64,000 bases of DNA from Dipteronia dyeriana (taxonomy: Eukaryota > Streptophyta > Magnoliopsida > Sapindales > Sapindaceae): NCBI GenBank assembly GCA_032871835.1, contig CM065297.1, forward strand, positions 90,107,052 through 90,171,051, written 5' to 3'. This document shows positions 33,501 to 45,700 of the stretch, one piece after another. The notes beneath the pieces are model-generated. The model was not told the origin of the DNA. It worked only from the letters and a program-made list of their open reading frames with translations, and did no database searches. A program made the translations under genes and the position numbers. The stretch's first letter is position 1; every line of letters begins with the position of its first letter.

Positions 33501-33875
33501 AAAACCACACACTATGAATGCACATAGACAACAATGAAGCACACATGCATAACAAACCAAATGCAAGTGAGTGTGTGTGTGTGAGCAACACATAATGCAT
33601 TTCAATACAAATGCAAAGATGTGATCAATCTAAACATGCAAGAAGAGTTATTAAAACAAGAATGCACACTCATATAGACACACAACATATACGGATAAGC
33701 GATATGTATGAGTTGTGAGTGTGTGCAACTATATCTTTTCAATGCAAGTAAGCACATAGAAATTTCCTTCGGTGCTTCTTCTCTTGAAGTCTTGAAAGCC
33801 TAAGCTACCCTTACATTAAACCCCAAAATATGGTTTGTTCACGAAATAAGCCAATTACTAAATGAGGACTTTACA
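33501..33875 (-). mobile_element. SIRE-type solo LTR, right part
   Basis: Continues 8374-10094 after copia A. It has ACCACACAC, the GTGTGCAACTAT block and the terminal AAATGAGGACTTTACA, as at the end of the solo LTR 29989-31600. It is followed by ACTTT (33876-33880). Confidence 0.85.
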
Positions 33876-33880
33876 ACTTT

Positions 33881-35303
33881 TAATCAAAACTTCGATTCAT
33901 TTAAAAATAATAATATATATCACATATATACTAACTTTTAAAAAACAGATCAAATCTTTATTTAATTTTTAGAAGCTTTCAAATAAAAAATATCTCATAT
34001 ATCTTATTTAAAAATAATTAAAAATAATAATTTTGAATTTAAACATTTTAAATTCTATTTCAAATATTTAATAAAAAAATAATCAAATTATCTTATTATA
34101 TCAAATATCAACTAACACCCACTATTTAGTGATTACTAACAAAATTAAATAATCTTATTATTTAATTTATTTAATCACCATTATTCATTAATTAAATGAT
34201 CTCGTTATTTAATTAATTCCCGAATAATTACGTGTCACTTTTGTAACTCAATTAATTTGACAATCAAATTAATTAACCGTGTGACCCTTGTTACCTAAAT
34301 CGATCATATTAGCTAGGGAACCTAATGGACCCACAGTATTTTGAGCTCCAATAATCCCCGGAATCATTACTTAAACTCTTTAATTAATATTCCTTGATTA
34401 TCAACTCTGGTGTTTATCCCCTAAAAACTTGAAGCTGCACTCTCTCAATTGCAGATACTTTTACACCGACCGATACAACTCGGTGTCCATCGATATAGCT
34501 ATTACACATGGTGTGATCCTTCACAGTAGTTCATAATAGAGATGGGTCATAATGTTCGTTATACCCCTCTAATTACATATATCCTTTAAGTACCGTTGAT
34601 CTTTAATAGACAATAAATCTTATTTCCTCACGGAATTAGGAGAGCGCTCATATTGTCCAAGCCCCGAATCAACCTTAAGGGAACTACCATCTACTTCTTA
34701 CAAGAATGAGTGGATTCCACTATTGTGTACAAACCTTCCCTGCCACAAGCCAAACCGCAATCCCAACATACGAAGTATATTGATCAGGAACTACATCCGA
34801 CCTCACCCATGGTATATCGAAGACCATGATCTAACCTGAAGGAGTTGATAAGACACTCAGGATTAAGACCACCCACATATAGCCATCATTAGTTGATATA
34901 TATGAATCTCATCAGTTAACGAATCTTGGTGACAGATTCATATAGATCTTGACCCAGTCATATATGATCACATCATACAAGGTGCATCCATTTCCACATC
35001 TCATATGAATGATTCAGGATAGAATCACCGTACATTACGGAATGGATTGCAACTATAGATTAACCACAAATAAAGTACCTAGCTTTATTTGTTGTCTATG
35101 GACTCTTTAGATTGCACGTCTCTTACTGTATCCATCTGTATATGACACTCATATACACAATTTGAGATTACATCCGGCAATCTAGGATGTTAATATGCAC
35201 AAGTTATAAAATAAACAACACAACAAAAATAAATTGAACTTTTCTTTTTATTTATTTCATAAATTCATTTACAAATTACATGTTTAGGGCATAAACTCCA
35301 ACA
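33881..35303 (-). mobile_element. Copia C 5' LTR, piece 3
   Basis: AT-rich, ending with the copia-type terminus TTTAGGGCATAAACTCCAACA at 35303 (minus strand: TGTTGGAGTTTATGCCC, a well-known start of plant copia LTRs). It lies directly against the Ulp1 gene. The right flank is GGTGG (35304-35308); its partner is outside the window, so the target duplication cannot be checked. Confidence 0.75.
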
Positions 35304-36056
35304 GGTGGAACATGTCAACAATCTTAAATTATATGACGTATATGAGCAACTTTGTGACAAGATTTTTATTCCCATGAACAACGACAATCAACACTGGTTT
35401 TTATTGTTGATAAATATTTCAGGTAAAATATCTAAAGTATGGGATAGCTTACCCGTGGATGAGAAAAATAAACAAAGACTAGAGTCGACAAAAAAGTTAT
35501 TAGTATCCTTAAATACTTATTCATTTATGCAATAATTCATCTTTTTTATGTAAAAATGACGTGATATGCAACTTACGTTTCTGGACCGGTACTTTTTGGA
35601 ATGTAGCAATTTAAAGATGAACTTCAAATCCTTTACAGTCAATGCTTTCGCCCAATGTCCAATACAGCCTAATGATTTTGATTGTGGTATATTTTTGATA
35701 GCCAATTGTAAGCAAGGTTCAGAGAGCTGGTTCAATGAGACTAATGTATGTGAATTGTCTACATTTTTTTTTTCTGGTTCTGTCTGTAAATGCTCAACTC
35801 TAACTCTTTGAATATAATGTAGTACAACTCTAAGTATCATAGGTTGAAAATTGCTTTGGATCTTACAAAGCATCACACAAACCGATTGCTCCCAAATCTA
35901 AAAGCAACTTCATTACCAAAACTAGCAAGCTTCTTTGCAGTCCCACCAAAAACCCTACCTTTTCCTACGGGTGAGCCAAAAGGCTCGAGACAAGATCACA
36001 AGGCAAATGAGATTGAAAAAAATGGCTGTAAATTCTACAAAAGGTTTTCAATTTGA
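35304..36056 (+). pseudogene. Ulp1/C48-type protease, 3' exons only
   Basis: Three exons of an Ulp1 (SUMO protease, C48) catalytic domain. Exon 1 (from 35304 to about 35502) has FIPMNNDNQHWFLLLINISG, with the catalytic histidine, and VWDSLP, with the aspartate. Exon 2 (about 35566-35745) has CPIQPNDFDCGIFLI, with the oxyanion glutamine and the nucleophile cysteine. Exon 3 (35823-36056) has YNSKYHRLKIALDLTKHHTN and a basic tail. The intron 35746-35822 (GTATGT...GTAG) keeps phase 0. The exon 1-2 junction lacks a clear acceptor and contains stops. The 5' part is removed by copia C. Such domains occur in plant genes and in MULE-captured genes; which applies here is open. Confidence 0.82.
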
Positions 36057-36215
36057 TTGGACATCTCGACGTCGCAGTGGATGATCGCGATCATGAATGT
36101 ATGGTTGCTAGGTAAAATGCTAGCTTTTAAATTTTTCAATCAAAGGGTGTCTCTCGCACATAACTTACGATGGACATTATAAGCATGATGATCATACATT
36201 GTGATTTTACATTTT
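36057..36215. other. Short spacer between Ulp1 relic and element D
   Basis: No frame or repeat recognised. Contains the palindrome-rich stretch GATGATCGCGATCATGA (about 36080-36097). Confidence 0.4.
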
Positions 36216-37308
36216 TGTTGACCAAAAATTCACTCAAGGTGAGGAATCTCAACTAACACCCTCAGGACCACTACTTCGGATGTCGCAGTCAAGGTGGTAC
36301 CTTAGGTACCTGGTTATACGTGTAATAATGGAGATGGGATGATGGCAATGATAAATTCTACATGGGATATATAAAGGGAATGATATTGTTTTATTAATGT
36401 AAATGAATCACATGTAACATACAAAAATCACTCAAAACTCTCCATTCCTCACGGGTGCAATGAGGGGGTGGCAGCCTCATGCCTGTCGATAAGTGGAAAT
36501 ATATGGTGGCCGTGTTCTCCTTAGAGAAGTTAGGCAACAATGGAGTTTGGCTCTCTGGTGGCCAATTCTTGGTCTCTTCCTTTTCCCCTTTCTTTTTTAG
36601 TGTATTTATACACGGTTCAATTAGGTTAAACTCTTTATTCTCCCGCCATGAATCTCTGAATCAAATCCCCCCTTATCGGGCGAGATATTTTGTTTAAATG
36701 CCATTGCCTTTGACTCGTTAACTGGTTCAAGAATATCTTGGAGGGAGATAAGTTTGTTTCCTCTTTGAACTCAACGACTCTGCATGCACATAGTGTTTTA
36801 ATATACGTTGGAGAGAAAATATGATCATGTGCGATGCCCTGGTGAGATGCCTCATAGAGGTCATTAACTATGACTCTTGCTATCTAGAATAGTGAGGTAC
36901 TTCTTTATAACTGTCTTGACATCAAGAGCTTGATCTGACCTTTCCCAGTACCTTGGTAAAATGGAGAAACACTGTAGGAAGAACTCGATGTCCTGAGGGC
37001 TTTGTACCAGTGGAGATGGTGACATGTTCTTAGGGAGGTCACGTGATATCTCTACATCGGGAGGTTTAGGTCTTCCCATGTCGATCTTGTTTTGGGCTCT
37101 TATTTCGATTTAAGAAGCTCGATTTGATCACATCAGGTTTAACCTTATGTGTTCCTAGGGTATGGGCAACCTCACCTCGCTTCTGCGGGGTTGTATGGTA
37201 GCTTGATCCCGGGAACCTTAATACCCTACTATGTAATCCTGGATTTGGACCCTTGCTTGGAGAGTGGAAAATTTACCTTTAGTAATTAGCCAAATTTGGC
37301 TATTAACA
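36216..37308 (+). repeat. Element D 5' LTR
   Basis: TGTTGACC ... GGCTATTAACA. The frames inside (for example 36479-36697) have partners in LTR 2 but are not protein-like. Confidence 0.8.
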
Positions 37309-38079
37309 GAAGTCCCCTTCGACTTGAACACCAGTGATTGAGTTGGGGTTGGAGTCAAATTTCTTTCTTTATTTGGGATTTTTTTCCTCTTCTGTAGTTG
37401 ATAGAATTTGGGAGGAAATCCTTTTATTAAATGTGAGTTCTATATGGAAAACAATGAACTGGCACATTTCTTAAGAAAAATGGCTACATTACGTCAGTCC
37501 CCGGGATCGAGGCAATCTTTGCCGAAGATTTCGCTTTCTAGCATGCTTCCGTCATGAATATCATCGCCTACTATTCCATTCGTCCCTATTTAAACCCGAT
37601 GACGTCGTCGTCTCCTTCACGTTTATCCTCTCCTTCAATTTTCAAACTTTCAAAAATCCTTCTTCGTTTTTCGCCTTTACGAGAAACTTCTATATCTTTC
37701 TTTCTCTCATCAAATTCAAACTTTCTTGTCACCATGTCAAACTTCAGTCGTGATACTATCGAACTCATGGTGGAAGGCGACGAGGCCTCTAGTCTCACAC
37801 ATTGGAAACGAGGCTGTAAAGATAGCGGGGATGATATTCTTACTCCTCTACGCCGTCGCTAGGGCTGACATGTTTCTATAGGGACTGGTTTTTTAAACAG
37901 ACTCGAGAATTCACTGGTACTGGTTGACAAAGATTCAAGTAACAACTAAGGCGATAAGGAGGTTGGCAAGTTCGGTCTAGGCTTCCGGTGCCCCTCTAGG
38001 AGAGCTCACCCTTCCCTATGACTTCCGAGTCATCCTCGACTCCAACGTTAAAGAGAGGTCGATTAGCCAGCTGAGGAAA
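37309..38079 (+). other. Element D interior with small ORF
   Basis: After LTR 1 comes a stretch with no recognisable primer site, then a TATA-like TATTTAAACCC (about 37588) and a 102-codon frame at 37554-37862. An internal methionine at about 37734 (MSNFSRDTIELMVEGDE) is the more plausible start; the part before it is serine/leucine-rich. Downstream, one frame reads GAPLGELTLPYDFRVILD (about 37985-38045), which looks protein-derived, probably from a retroelement first ORF, but I do not recognise the family. Copia B cuts it at 38080. Confidence 0.45.
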
Positions 38080-40179
38080 TGAAGGGAAACAACGGTTTAA
38101 AAATGCAACGGAAGCGTGAGAAAATTAGAATTAGGGTTTGCGTATAAATAATTTTTTTCCCCTTTTATGTAACGAGAACCTTAACCCTAGAATAATTGAC
38201 TTATATAAAAGTATCGTACCTTTTTCTTGTGACGATTGAACAAGCACCGAATTGATTCCGCAAGATCTTCCAATCCAATCATGAACGTGAATCACCTAGG
38301 AGTGTGGGCTCCCTTTCTTTAAATTGTATACCTGAGGATGGAGACAAACAAAATCTTTTCGTTGTTAGTTACAAATATCCTCCAAGAGAAAAATCCAAGA
38401 ACGTCCGGTCACTTGTGTATTATCAATCAATTTGATTGAAACTCGCGTGAACCTTGATTCGATGTTGTACACAACCCTTTTGATGTAAAGGATACTAGTA
38501 TACTATCAAAAACAAAAACGTTCCCCTTTTTCTCTACTTGGCCGAATTCACACACTATTGGTTAGAGTTGGTCGAATTTTTTCCTGAGTAAAGACCAAAT
38601 TTTCTCCCTCAAAATTCTCTCTTGCTTGGACGAAATCTCTCTTTAGAAATTCCCAAGCTTGGTCGAAATTTCTCTTGTAATTTCGTGTATTGGCTGCCCG
38701 AATTTCAAACTCATATATATAGGATGATTAATCCTCTCCTCAAAAGGATTTACATGGTTGGCAAGAATCTTTTCCTTAGGTGGATTTATTTGGTAGTTAA
38801 GAATCCTTATCTAAAAGGAATTCTATCATCATCTTATATAAACATAGCTGGCCGAAATTCTCTTTGATATAGATTAGGAGAGTTTATTCTTTCCTAAGAA
38901 GGATTTACTTGATGGAAAAGAATCCTATCCTTAGGTAGATTTACTTGGTGGTTAAGAATCCATTTCAAAGAAGAATTCTACCATTAAGTAGTTTTACTTG
39001 GTGACCAAGAATCCTTTTCCAAAAAGAATTCTTTTCAACACCAAGACTCCTAATCCAACTCAATAGTGTATTTGTAACCATATTAAAGACTACATAATTT
39101 GATTAGATAAATATTTCCTTTTATTTATCTATTTATCAAATATAGTCTTTAACATTAATTATACTATCAACAATAGTATAATTTTAGGAGACCATCTGCT
39201 ACTAGGAAAAAGATTTTGAGTTTTAATTAAATAATTAATTAATCAAAAAATTAAATAATTTCCATTTAATGAAATAATAAAATAAAAATAATATATTTAA
39301 GCTATTCTCAATAGCCTTGCCGCCCATACACATATATAGGCCAATATATTATTTTATTATTTTATTAAAACCATTTGACCTTTATAAAAAATCCACATGT
39401 GAACTAGACTCATTCTTTCAAAAAGAAACAAGTCCACATGCCTCAATACAATTCTATATCTAAATTGGTCCGGTAGAATATATCAAGTGATCCATTCAAG
39501 TTCGTGCGGATTGAGGATCTTGGCGAGCTATCTAGATTTAAGCTCCAGTAGACACTACCCAATCACAATCAACAAATGATTCACTTAGGTCCGATCTATT
39601 TAATTTTAGTTCATTCCACAAAAGAACTAAAATTGAACTCTTAAATAAAGATAGAATAAGTTGATGTTACTCACTCATACCCTAGACAACCTTATTAGAG
39701 AAAGTGTATCCTCGTAAAGAATTCCAGTAATCGCCAAGAGCTCATAGACCGTATATAGCTCTCCAAGTTACCATATTTACTCATATGAAAACATTTTGAA
39801 CTTGGATATTTTGACTTGTCCAGAAGCCATGTTTTAATAGACACTATTGAAAACTTAACGTTAAGATTTAATATCCAATACCTCAAAACATCCATACGAT
39901 GGTATTCTACTCTCATTTAATAAATGGAGCCACGATGTCCATATCTATAAATGAAGTCCTCTATCGATTAACAAATGAATACCACCAAACTATTGAGGAT
40001 AGACTATGCTATATAATCGTACTCATTGATAGCTCAAATGATAACACTTGCAACCATAAGTCCATCATTTATCTCAGGATTGAGATAGACTCTCCGATTG
40101 TTTTCAAATAAAAAATTTATTCATTGACGGTTCTAGATAAAGTTTTTCATTTTGATCCTATTCAATACACCCAGTGCAC
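38080..40179 (-). repeat. Copia B 3' LTR, part 1
   Basis: Begins TGAAGGG and runs parallel to the copia A LTR until CCCAGTGCAC, where a foreign insert begins. It contains extra TTTACTTGG(T/C)-type internal repeats (about 38740-39010) not seen in copia A. Confidence 0.87.
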
Positions 40180-41486
40180 GCATTCAATGAATAATTAATT
40201 CTATTCCTGGGTAAACATGGCATAAGAATGAAACTTGAAATTCTAGGGCATGTAGAAATTACATAGTCAAAGAAAAGATGAAGTCTCATGCTTGAAAGAT
40301 GCAAGGATGATGCTAGATGATCATGGAATAAATTTTGGTTGAGTAAAAGTGAGTGTTTGGAGCCTTTATTTCTCTAGAAAGATGCTTTCTCTCACTTCAG
40401 TCTATATTTGAGAGCTCTAAAACAAATGGGGAAAAAGATGGTTATATATATAAGCCGTAGATGAAACTACAACGTTTTAGAAATGTTAAAAACAATTTCT
40501 AGGCAAAGTCGATGTATTTATCGCTCTATGTATGGAGATCGTAAAGTGCTGAATTTCTAAAATGTGAAGCAATAAAAAGTCGTTGTACAGGTTGCTCTAC
40601 GTAGGGCGACCGTACAGCACCCATCTACTGGAATTGCACAAGACAACGCATCAGCTTGATATTTGAGCAACCCAATACATGACCAAACGACATTAAAACC
40701 TTTTGTATAGTATACCGTTAGAAAGGTATGGAAGTCTAACTTCTAATCCAATTTAAAAAACATGATTTGGATCACTGTAGACAGATTTATGTTTAGTTGA
40801 GTGACCAAATGTCAGAGATAGACAACAACAGAGTTGCCCTGTTTTGGTGGTCACTTTGAAGAATTCAAAACTAATCCAAATGGTCATGAAATATAACAAA
40901 TAATATATCGTTGGAAAGGTATAGGTACCTAGTTTGTATAGAAATTTCAAAACTCATTTTGAAACATTGTATAAAAATTTATGGTCACAAAATCATACAA
41001 AGGTCAGTTTTTTAAAAAAACATTTAAAACATTGAAATCCACTCTTTTGAAACTAGACACATTACTCTAAATAACCAAATCAAGAGAAGAATGACACCTT
41101 CTCAAATGATCATTCAACATGCTAAGACAATCACACCATCATGCAAGTGCGGATACAACACAAGCATACCACACGAAACCATTCTTAAATCTAAAAATAA
41201 AGTGCAAGTATGAAGTGTGAAGAGAATAAACACATACAAGCAATGAGCACAAATGCAAGTTGTATAAGACATGAATTAGATAACGTGTGTTTGTGTGCAA
41301 CTATGTCTCTTTAAGGATTTTAAGCAATGTGCTAAGTAATATACCTTTGAAGAGCTCTTGTACTTGAGGACTTGAAAATGCCATAGATGCTTGATCATGA
41401 GCTATGAGACCTAAAATACCCTTACAAGATAATCCCCAATGTGGTTTGTTACTGAAATAAGTCAATCCAAAAATGAGGAACTTACA
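40180..41486 (-). mobile_element. SIRE-type LTR fragment within composite insert
   Basis: The right end AATGAGGAACTTACA (41486) is a SIRE-type LTR 5' terminus in inverted orientation, as at 31600 and 33875. The left part, including the expected TGAAACAAAT terminus, is absent. Its cassette region (about 40480-40640) has a different GC-rich sequence (GTAGGGCGACCGTAC). Confidence 0.75.
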
Positions 41487-42126
41487 CTCTTTGATAAGCG
41501 AATTAAGATCTTCAATTGAATTGCCATAAAAGGATGCAACATCTGGATGAAGGACGGCTTCAGATTGAAATAATTGGCTGTGATGGTGAGGTCGAACAAT
41601 GCATGATGGTGAAGTGGTGACAAAGGGAGCTAAATAATCCATCAAAGTCTGGTTCGGATTTGGCTCTCGAAGTGCAGTATTGTTCATTTGACTCCTAAGG
41701 TGCAAGGTACGGCCTTCTTAGTTGTCAGATTGTCCTCTCGATCTCAGGATCGTAAGGTACACGCTTGAGACTTCTTGAATGAAAACCATGCATATATTCC
41801 AAAAAGAAAAAAAGACCTATAATAAAAAAAATAAAATAAAAAAACAATTAAAATTTTAAGTTAACAAAATTAAGACAAGTTATAGTTTAATAAGAATCAA
41901 ACTGCAGTACCCGACAGCGGTGCCAAAAACTTGTTGTGATAAATATGATTAACAATTTATCTCCAACTTTCAATTTCTCGCAAGTGTACGAATCAGAAGA
42001 TAGTATAGCTAACGAAGCACATATGTCATTGTACGAATCAAAAGATAGAATAGCTAGCGAAGTGCAGATATTGTCCCCACAGAGATTGAATTAATCCAAC
42101 AATTCTTAACAATTAAACTAAAACTA
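41487..42126 (-). mobile_element. Ty3/gypsy fragment (LTR edge, primer site, gag start)
   Basis: On the minus strand: LTR end (42126 to 41932, ...CACAACA), then a primer site TGGCACCGCTGTCGGG at about 41911-41926, then a leader and a gag-like frame from 41705 (MHLRSQMNNTALREPNPNQ, LMDYLAPF). The frame runs into the SIRE LTR at 41486. The first residues resemble gag N-termini of Athila-like elements. Both ends are truncated. Confidence 0.65.
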
Positions 42127-42492
42127 TAGATTCTTTTGCCCAAAGACACAACACTTTGATGATTTCAGACTCATCATAACACATTTGATCCCACTCAAAT
42201 GCTAGCAAAAGAATCTACAACTTTGACAAGATAAAGGTGCCCAACCATTTATCTTAAGTTGTGAATGTTATTCAAGACTAACTAAAGAATTGTGTCTACC
42301 TCATACATATCTAGATGTATGAACAATTCTTATTTTCTCATAGTGTTTTGACCTTATGATTATTTACTTTTGACAATTATAATTATTAAAATATAAATGC
42401 TATAAAATTTGTTAAACTAGAAACCACTTTATTAATATGTAAAGATTGTCAATTACAATATTACACTCTTGCTATCGAGCATAATCCTAACA
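42127..42492 (-). repeat. Copia B 3' LTR, part 2
   Basis: Resumes with TAGATTCTTTTGCCCAAAGAC and ends ATAATCCTAACA at 42492, as in the other LTR copies. Confidence 0.87.
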
Positions 42493-42505
42493 ATCTCCCA
42501 CTTGC
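42493..42505 (-). other. Copia B polypurine tract
   Basis: Minus strand GCAAGTGGGAGAT directly before the LTR start TGTTAGG. Confidence 0.8.
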
Positions 42506-42506
42506 T

Positions 42507-43030
42507 CTATAGCAAATGTGTCATATCTCTCATCCCCAAAATCTCTAGATGCCGATCAAAAATCTTTTGAGGAAGAGTCTTTGTAAAGGGAACCGTTAGA
42601 TTTTCTGCTGACGCAATCTTGGTAATCGTCATGTCATCCCTATGCACAATTTCCCTTAGAAGGTGATACTTTCTTTCAATGTGTTTCACACTCTTATAAC
42701 TTATTGGTTCTCTTGAATTAGCCACTGCTTCACTATTGTCACAATAGATAGTGATCTGCTTATTTGCATCAGGAACCACTCCCAAGTCAATCAAGAATTG
42801 GCGGAGTCAGACAGCCTCTTTAGCAGCCTCGCAAGCGGCTACATCCTTGGCTTCCATGGTGGAATCGGCAATACAAGATTTCTTGATACTCCTCCATATG
42901 ACTGCCCCTCCTCTAATAGTAAACACAGATCCTAATGTTGATCTCCTAGAGTCAGAATCTGACTGAAAATCAGAATCTGTATACCCAACGGGAATTAAAT
43001 CCCCTTCAGAATATACAAGCATATAATCTC
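42507..43030 (-). pseudogene. Copia B RNase H domain
   Basis: Fragment 42807-43022 has GYTDSDFQSDSDSRRST (first aspartate), VIWRSIKKS and STMEAKDVAACEAAKEAV. It then hits a TGA where copia A has tryptophan (VVWIRQF). Fragment 42507-42794 continues with IYCDNSEAVA, KHIERKYHLLRE, ENLTVPFTKTLP and MGMRDMTHLL. Confidence 0.86.
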
Positions 43031-44120
43031 TCGTTCCCTAAGATAATTGAAAATATGGTTGACTGTCATCCAGTGATCAGGATCAGGCTTCGATTGAAAC
43101 CTACTAACTATGCCCACAGCAAAACAAATATCTGTTCTAGTACAGAGCATTGCATACATAAGACTTCCAACTGCCGATGCATATGGAACCCTACTCATGA
43201 ATTGCTCTTCATGCTCATTCTTAGTAACTAGTTCCTTAGAAAGTTTGATTCCATGTCTGAAAAGTTACATACCTTTCTTAGAATCTTGCATGGAAAACCT
43301 AGACAAGATTTTGTCTATGTATGAAGCTTGGGATAATGCAATCGTTCTATTCTTTCTATCCCTTATGACTTGGATACCAAGAATATAACTTGCTTATTCT
43401 AAGTCCTTCATATCAAATTGTTTTGCTATCCATTCTTTTTTTATGTCAATACACCTACACCGTTTCTGATGACTAGTATATCATCAACGTAAAGAACTAG
43501 GAAAACCAACTTGTCGCCTTTAATCATTTTGTATACACAAGGTTCATCAAGGTTTTGAATAAATCCAAAACTTTTTACGGCTTGATCGAACCTTATATTT
43601 CAGGATCTGGATGCTTGCTTCAATCCATACATGGATCTTTGCAACTTGCATACCTTTTCCTCTTGGCACTTTTCAATGAATCCTTTTGGTTGCATCGTGT
43701 AGATGCTTTCAACAAGACTTCCATTAAGGAAAGCTGTCTTGACTTCCATTTGCCAAATCTCTAGGTCTAGAGATGCCACAATGGATAAGAGTATCCTAAT
43801 GGATTTAAGTATAGCCTTAGGAGAGAAGGTTTCTTCATAATTGATACCTTCCTTCTGTGTATAACCTTTAGCTATCAATCTAGCTTTAAAGGTTTCCACC
43901 TTACCATCCATTCCTCTTTTTCTCTTGTATACCCATTTGCACCCGATAGGTTTTATCCCTTCAGGTAAGTCTACAAGGGACTAGACTTTGTTTTTGAACA
44001 TAAATTCAATTTCTGATTGCAATGCCTTTTGCCAATGGCGACAATCAACATCTTCCATTGCTTTCTTATACGTATAGGGATCATCGTCGTCCAGAAGATT
44101 CTCTACAGATTCTCCTAGAC
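43031..44120 (-). pseudogene. Copia B reverse transcriptase, broken
   Basis: Fragment 43600-43911 has ARLIAKGYTQKEG, ETFSPKAILKSIR, EVKTAFLNG and SMYGLKQASRS. The YVDD region lies near 43480-43510 out of frame. Fragment 42995-43198 has ASAVGSLMYAMLCTRTDICF. It is generally closer to the copia consensus than copia A at sites where the two differ (for example TAFLNG, KQASRS), but it is still interrupted by stops. Confidence 0.85.
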
Positions 44121-44127
44121 CGATGTA

Positions 44128-44460
44128 TCACTCGGGTTGTCTAACAACCCTCCCACTATAATGAGGTATGGTAGATTGTTGATCTTGTGTTGGTACGGAA
44201 CTTACAATTGAGCTTGGTTGCAAAACCCCTTGTGGAATTGTATCTCCTAAAAGCTCATTTAGGACAATTCTACTTTTAGGCACAAAATTATTCTTATAGT
44301 CCTCTTCTAGAAATTTAGCATTTGTCGAAACAAATACTTTAAGATCTAAAGGACTATAAAAATAATATCCTTTTGTTCCTTTTGGATACCCTACAAATAT
44401 GCATGTTTTAGAACGAAACTCCATCTTTTGTCTTTCATTTTAACACGTGCGCAGGACATC
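44128..44460 (-). pseudogene. Copia B integrase C-terminal part and linker
   Basis: Frame 44128-44424 reads CIFVGYPKGTKGYYFYSP, the hallmark C-terminal integrase segment of copia, followed by the linker with NELLGDTIPQ and SGRVVRQPE. The upstream CATCCTTAAGTGTTG is the empty-site counterpart of the hAT-like insertion in copia A. Confidence 0.85.
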
Positions 44461-44610
44461 CAAACATCCTTAAGTGTTGTAAACTAGGCTTTCGCCCAGT
44501 CCAACACTCATGCGGTGTTTTAGGAACCGACTTAGATGGTACATCGTTTAGAATATACATGGCAGTTTGTAAAGCTTATCCCCAAAAAGAACTAGGGAGC
44601 GTTGAATAAC

Positions 44611-45495
44611 TCAACATGGACCTAACCATATCCAAAAGAGTTCTATTTTCCTTTCTACCACCATATTTTGTTGAGGTGTGCCTGGTGTAGAAAACTGAGA
44701 AATTATTCCATTATCAATAAGATATTGTTGAAACTCACTGGATATATATTCTCCACCATGATCGGACCTCAAGATTTTTATGTGTTTCTCAAGCTGATTT
44801 TCTACTTCAGCTTTAAATTCTTTGAACATATCAAAAGCATCCGACTTATGTCTCATGAGATACACATAGCAAAATCTTGAGTGATCATCCGTGAAAGTGA
44901 TGATGTACTCATATCCACCTCTAGCTTGAATGCTCATAGGTCCACACACATCTGTGTGTATTAATCCTAAACATTCGATGGCTTTTGCGCCTTTGGTCGT
45001 AAACGACATTTTGGTCATCTTACCTTCCAAACAAGATTCACAAGTTGGTAGATCATCAACCTTTAATTCACTTAGAGGTCCGTCACTTACCAATCTTTTA
45101 ATCCTATTAAGGTTAATATGACCTAAGCGCAAATGCCATAGGTAGGTTTCATCTTTTGATAATTTTACTCTTTTATGATTAGGGTCCGTTGATTCCGTGT
45201 CTAACAAGTGAGAGATATTTCCATGCAAATAGAATAAACCGTTTTCCAATGTACCTTTGCAAATAATTTTGTCATTCTTACTAATAATAAAAGTTTTATT
45301 AAAAATAACCGAATAACAAAATTTATTTAAACAAGAAACTGAAATTAAATTCATCTTGAGTTGAGGTACATAATAAACGTCTATTAAATCTAAATGCCTA
45401 TAGGAATTTAAACTAATTCTAATATCTCCCACTGAACTAGCAGACACCAATGCTCCATTTCCTAAACGCAAGTTGAATTCGTTCTTATTAAGCAT
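44611..45495 (-). pseudogene. Copia B GAG-pre-integrase and integrase
   Basis: A 294-residue frame: NLISVSCLNKF, then a complete HHCC module (HLRLGHIN and CESCLEGKM) and the integrase core with D in IHTDVCGPM, D in ILRSDHGGEY and E in NMVVERK. Directly after the catalytic glutamate a frameshift turns the expected NRTLLDMVR into IELFWIW. The rest, up to the C-terminal segment, is interrupted. Confidence 0.88.
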
Positions 45496-45700
45496 TCACC
45501 TTTCCTTGAACCCCTGTAAGGAAAAATAAACATGATTAGTGGCTCTGAAGTCTATGATCCAAGAATCCATATAATTCGCCAAAAAACATGTTTCAAGATA
45601 GTTAATATTACCTTCTTCCTTTTTGTCTTGAGACTTTGGGCAATTTCTTTTCCAATGTCCCTTTTCACCACAAAGGAAACACTTCCCTTTGATCTTGGTT
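45496..45700 (-). pseudogene. Copia B zinc knuckle and protease start
   Basis: Minus strand about 45640-45692 encodes CFLCGEKGHWKRNC, an intact C-X2-C-X4-H-X4-C knuckle. Further on, 45541-45570 encodes WIIDFRATNHVY where copia proteases have the active-site pattern D-S-G-A-T. The catalytic DSG has become DFR, so this copy could not have protease activity. The whole block is deleted from copia A. Confidence 0.8.
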
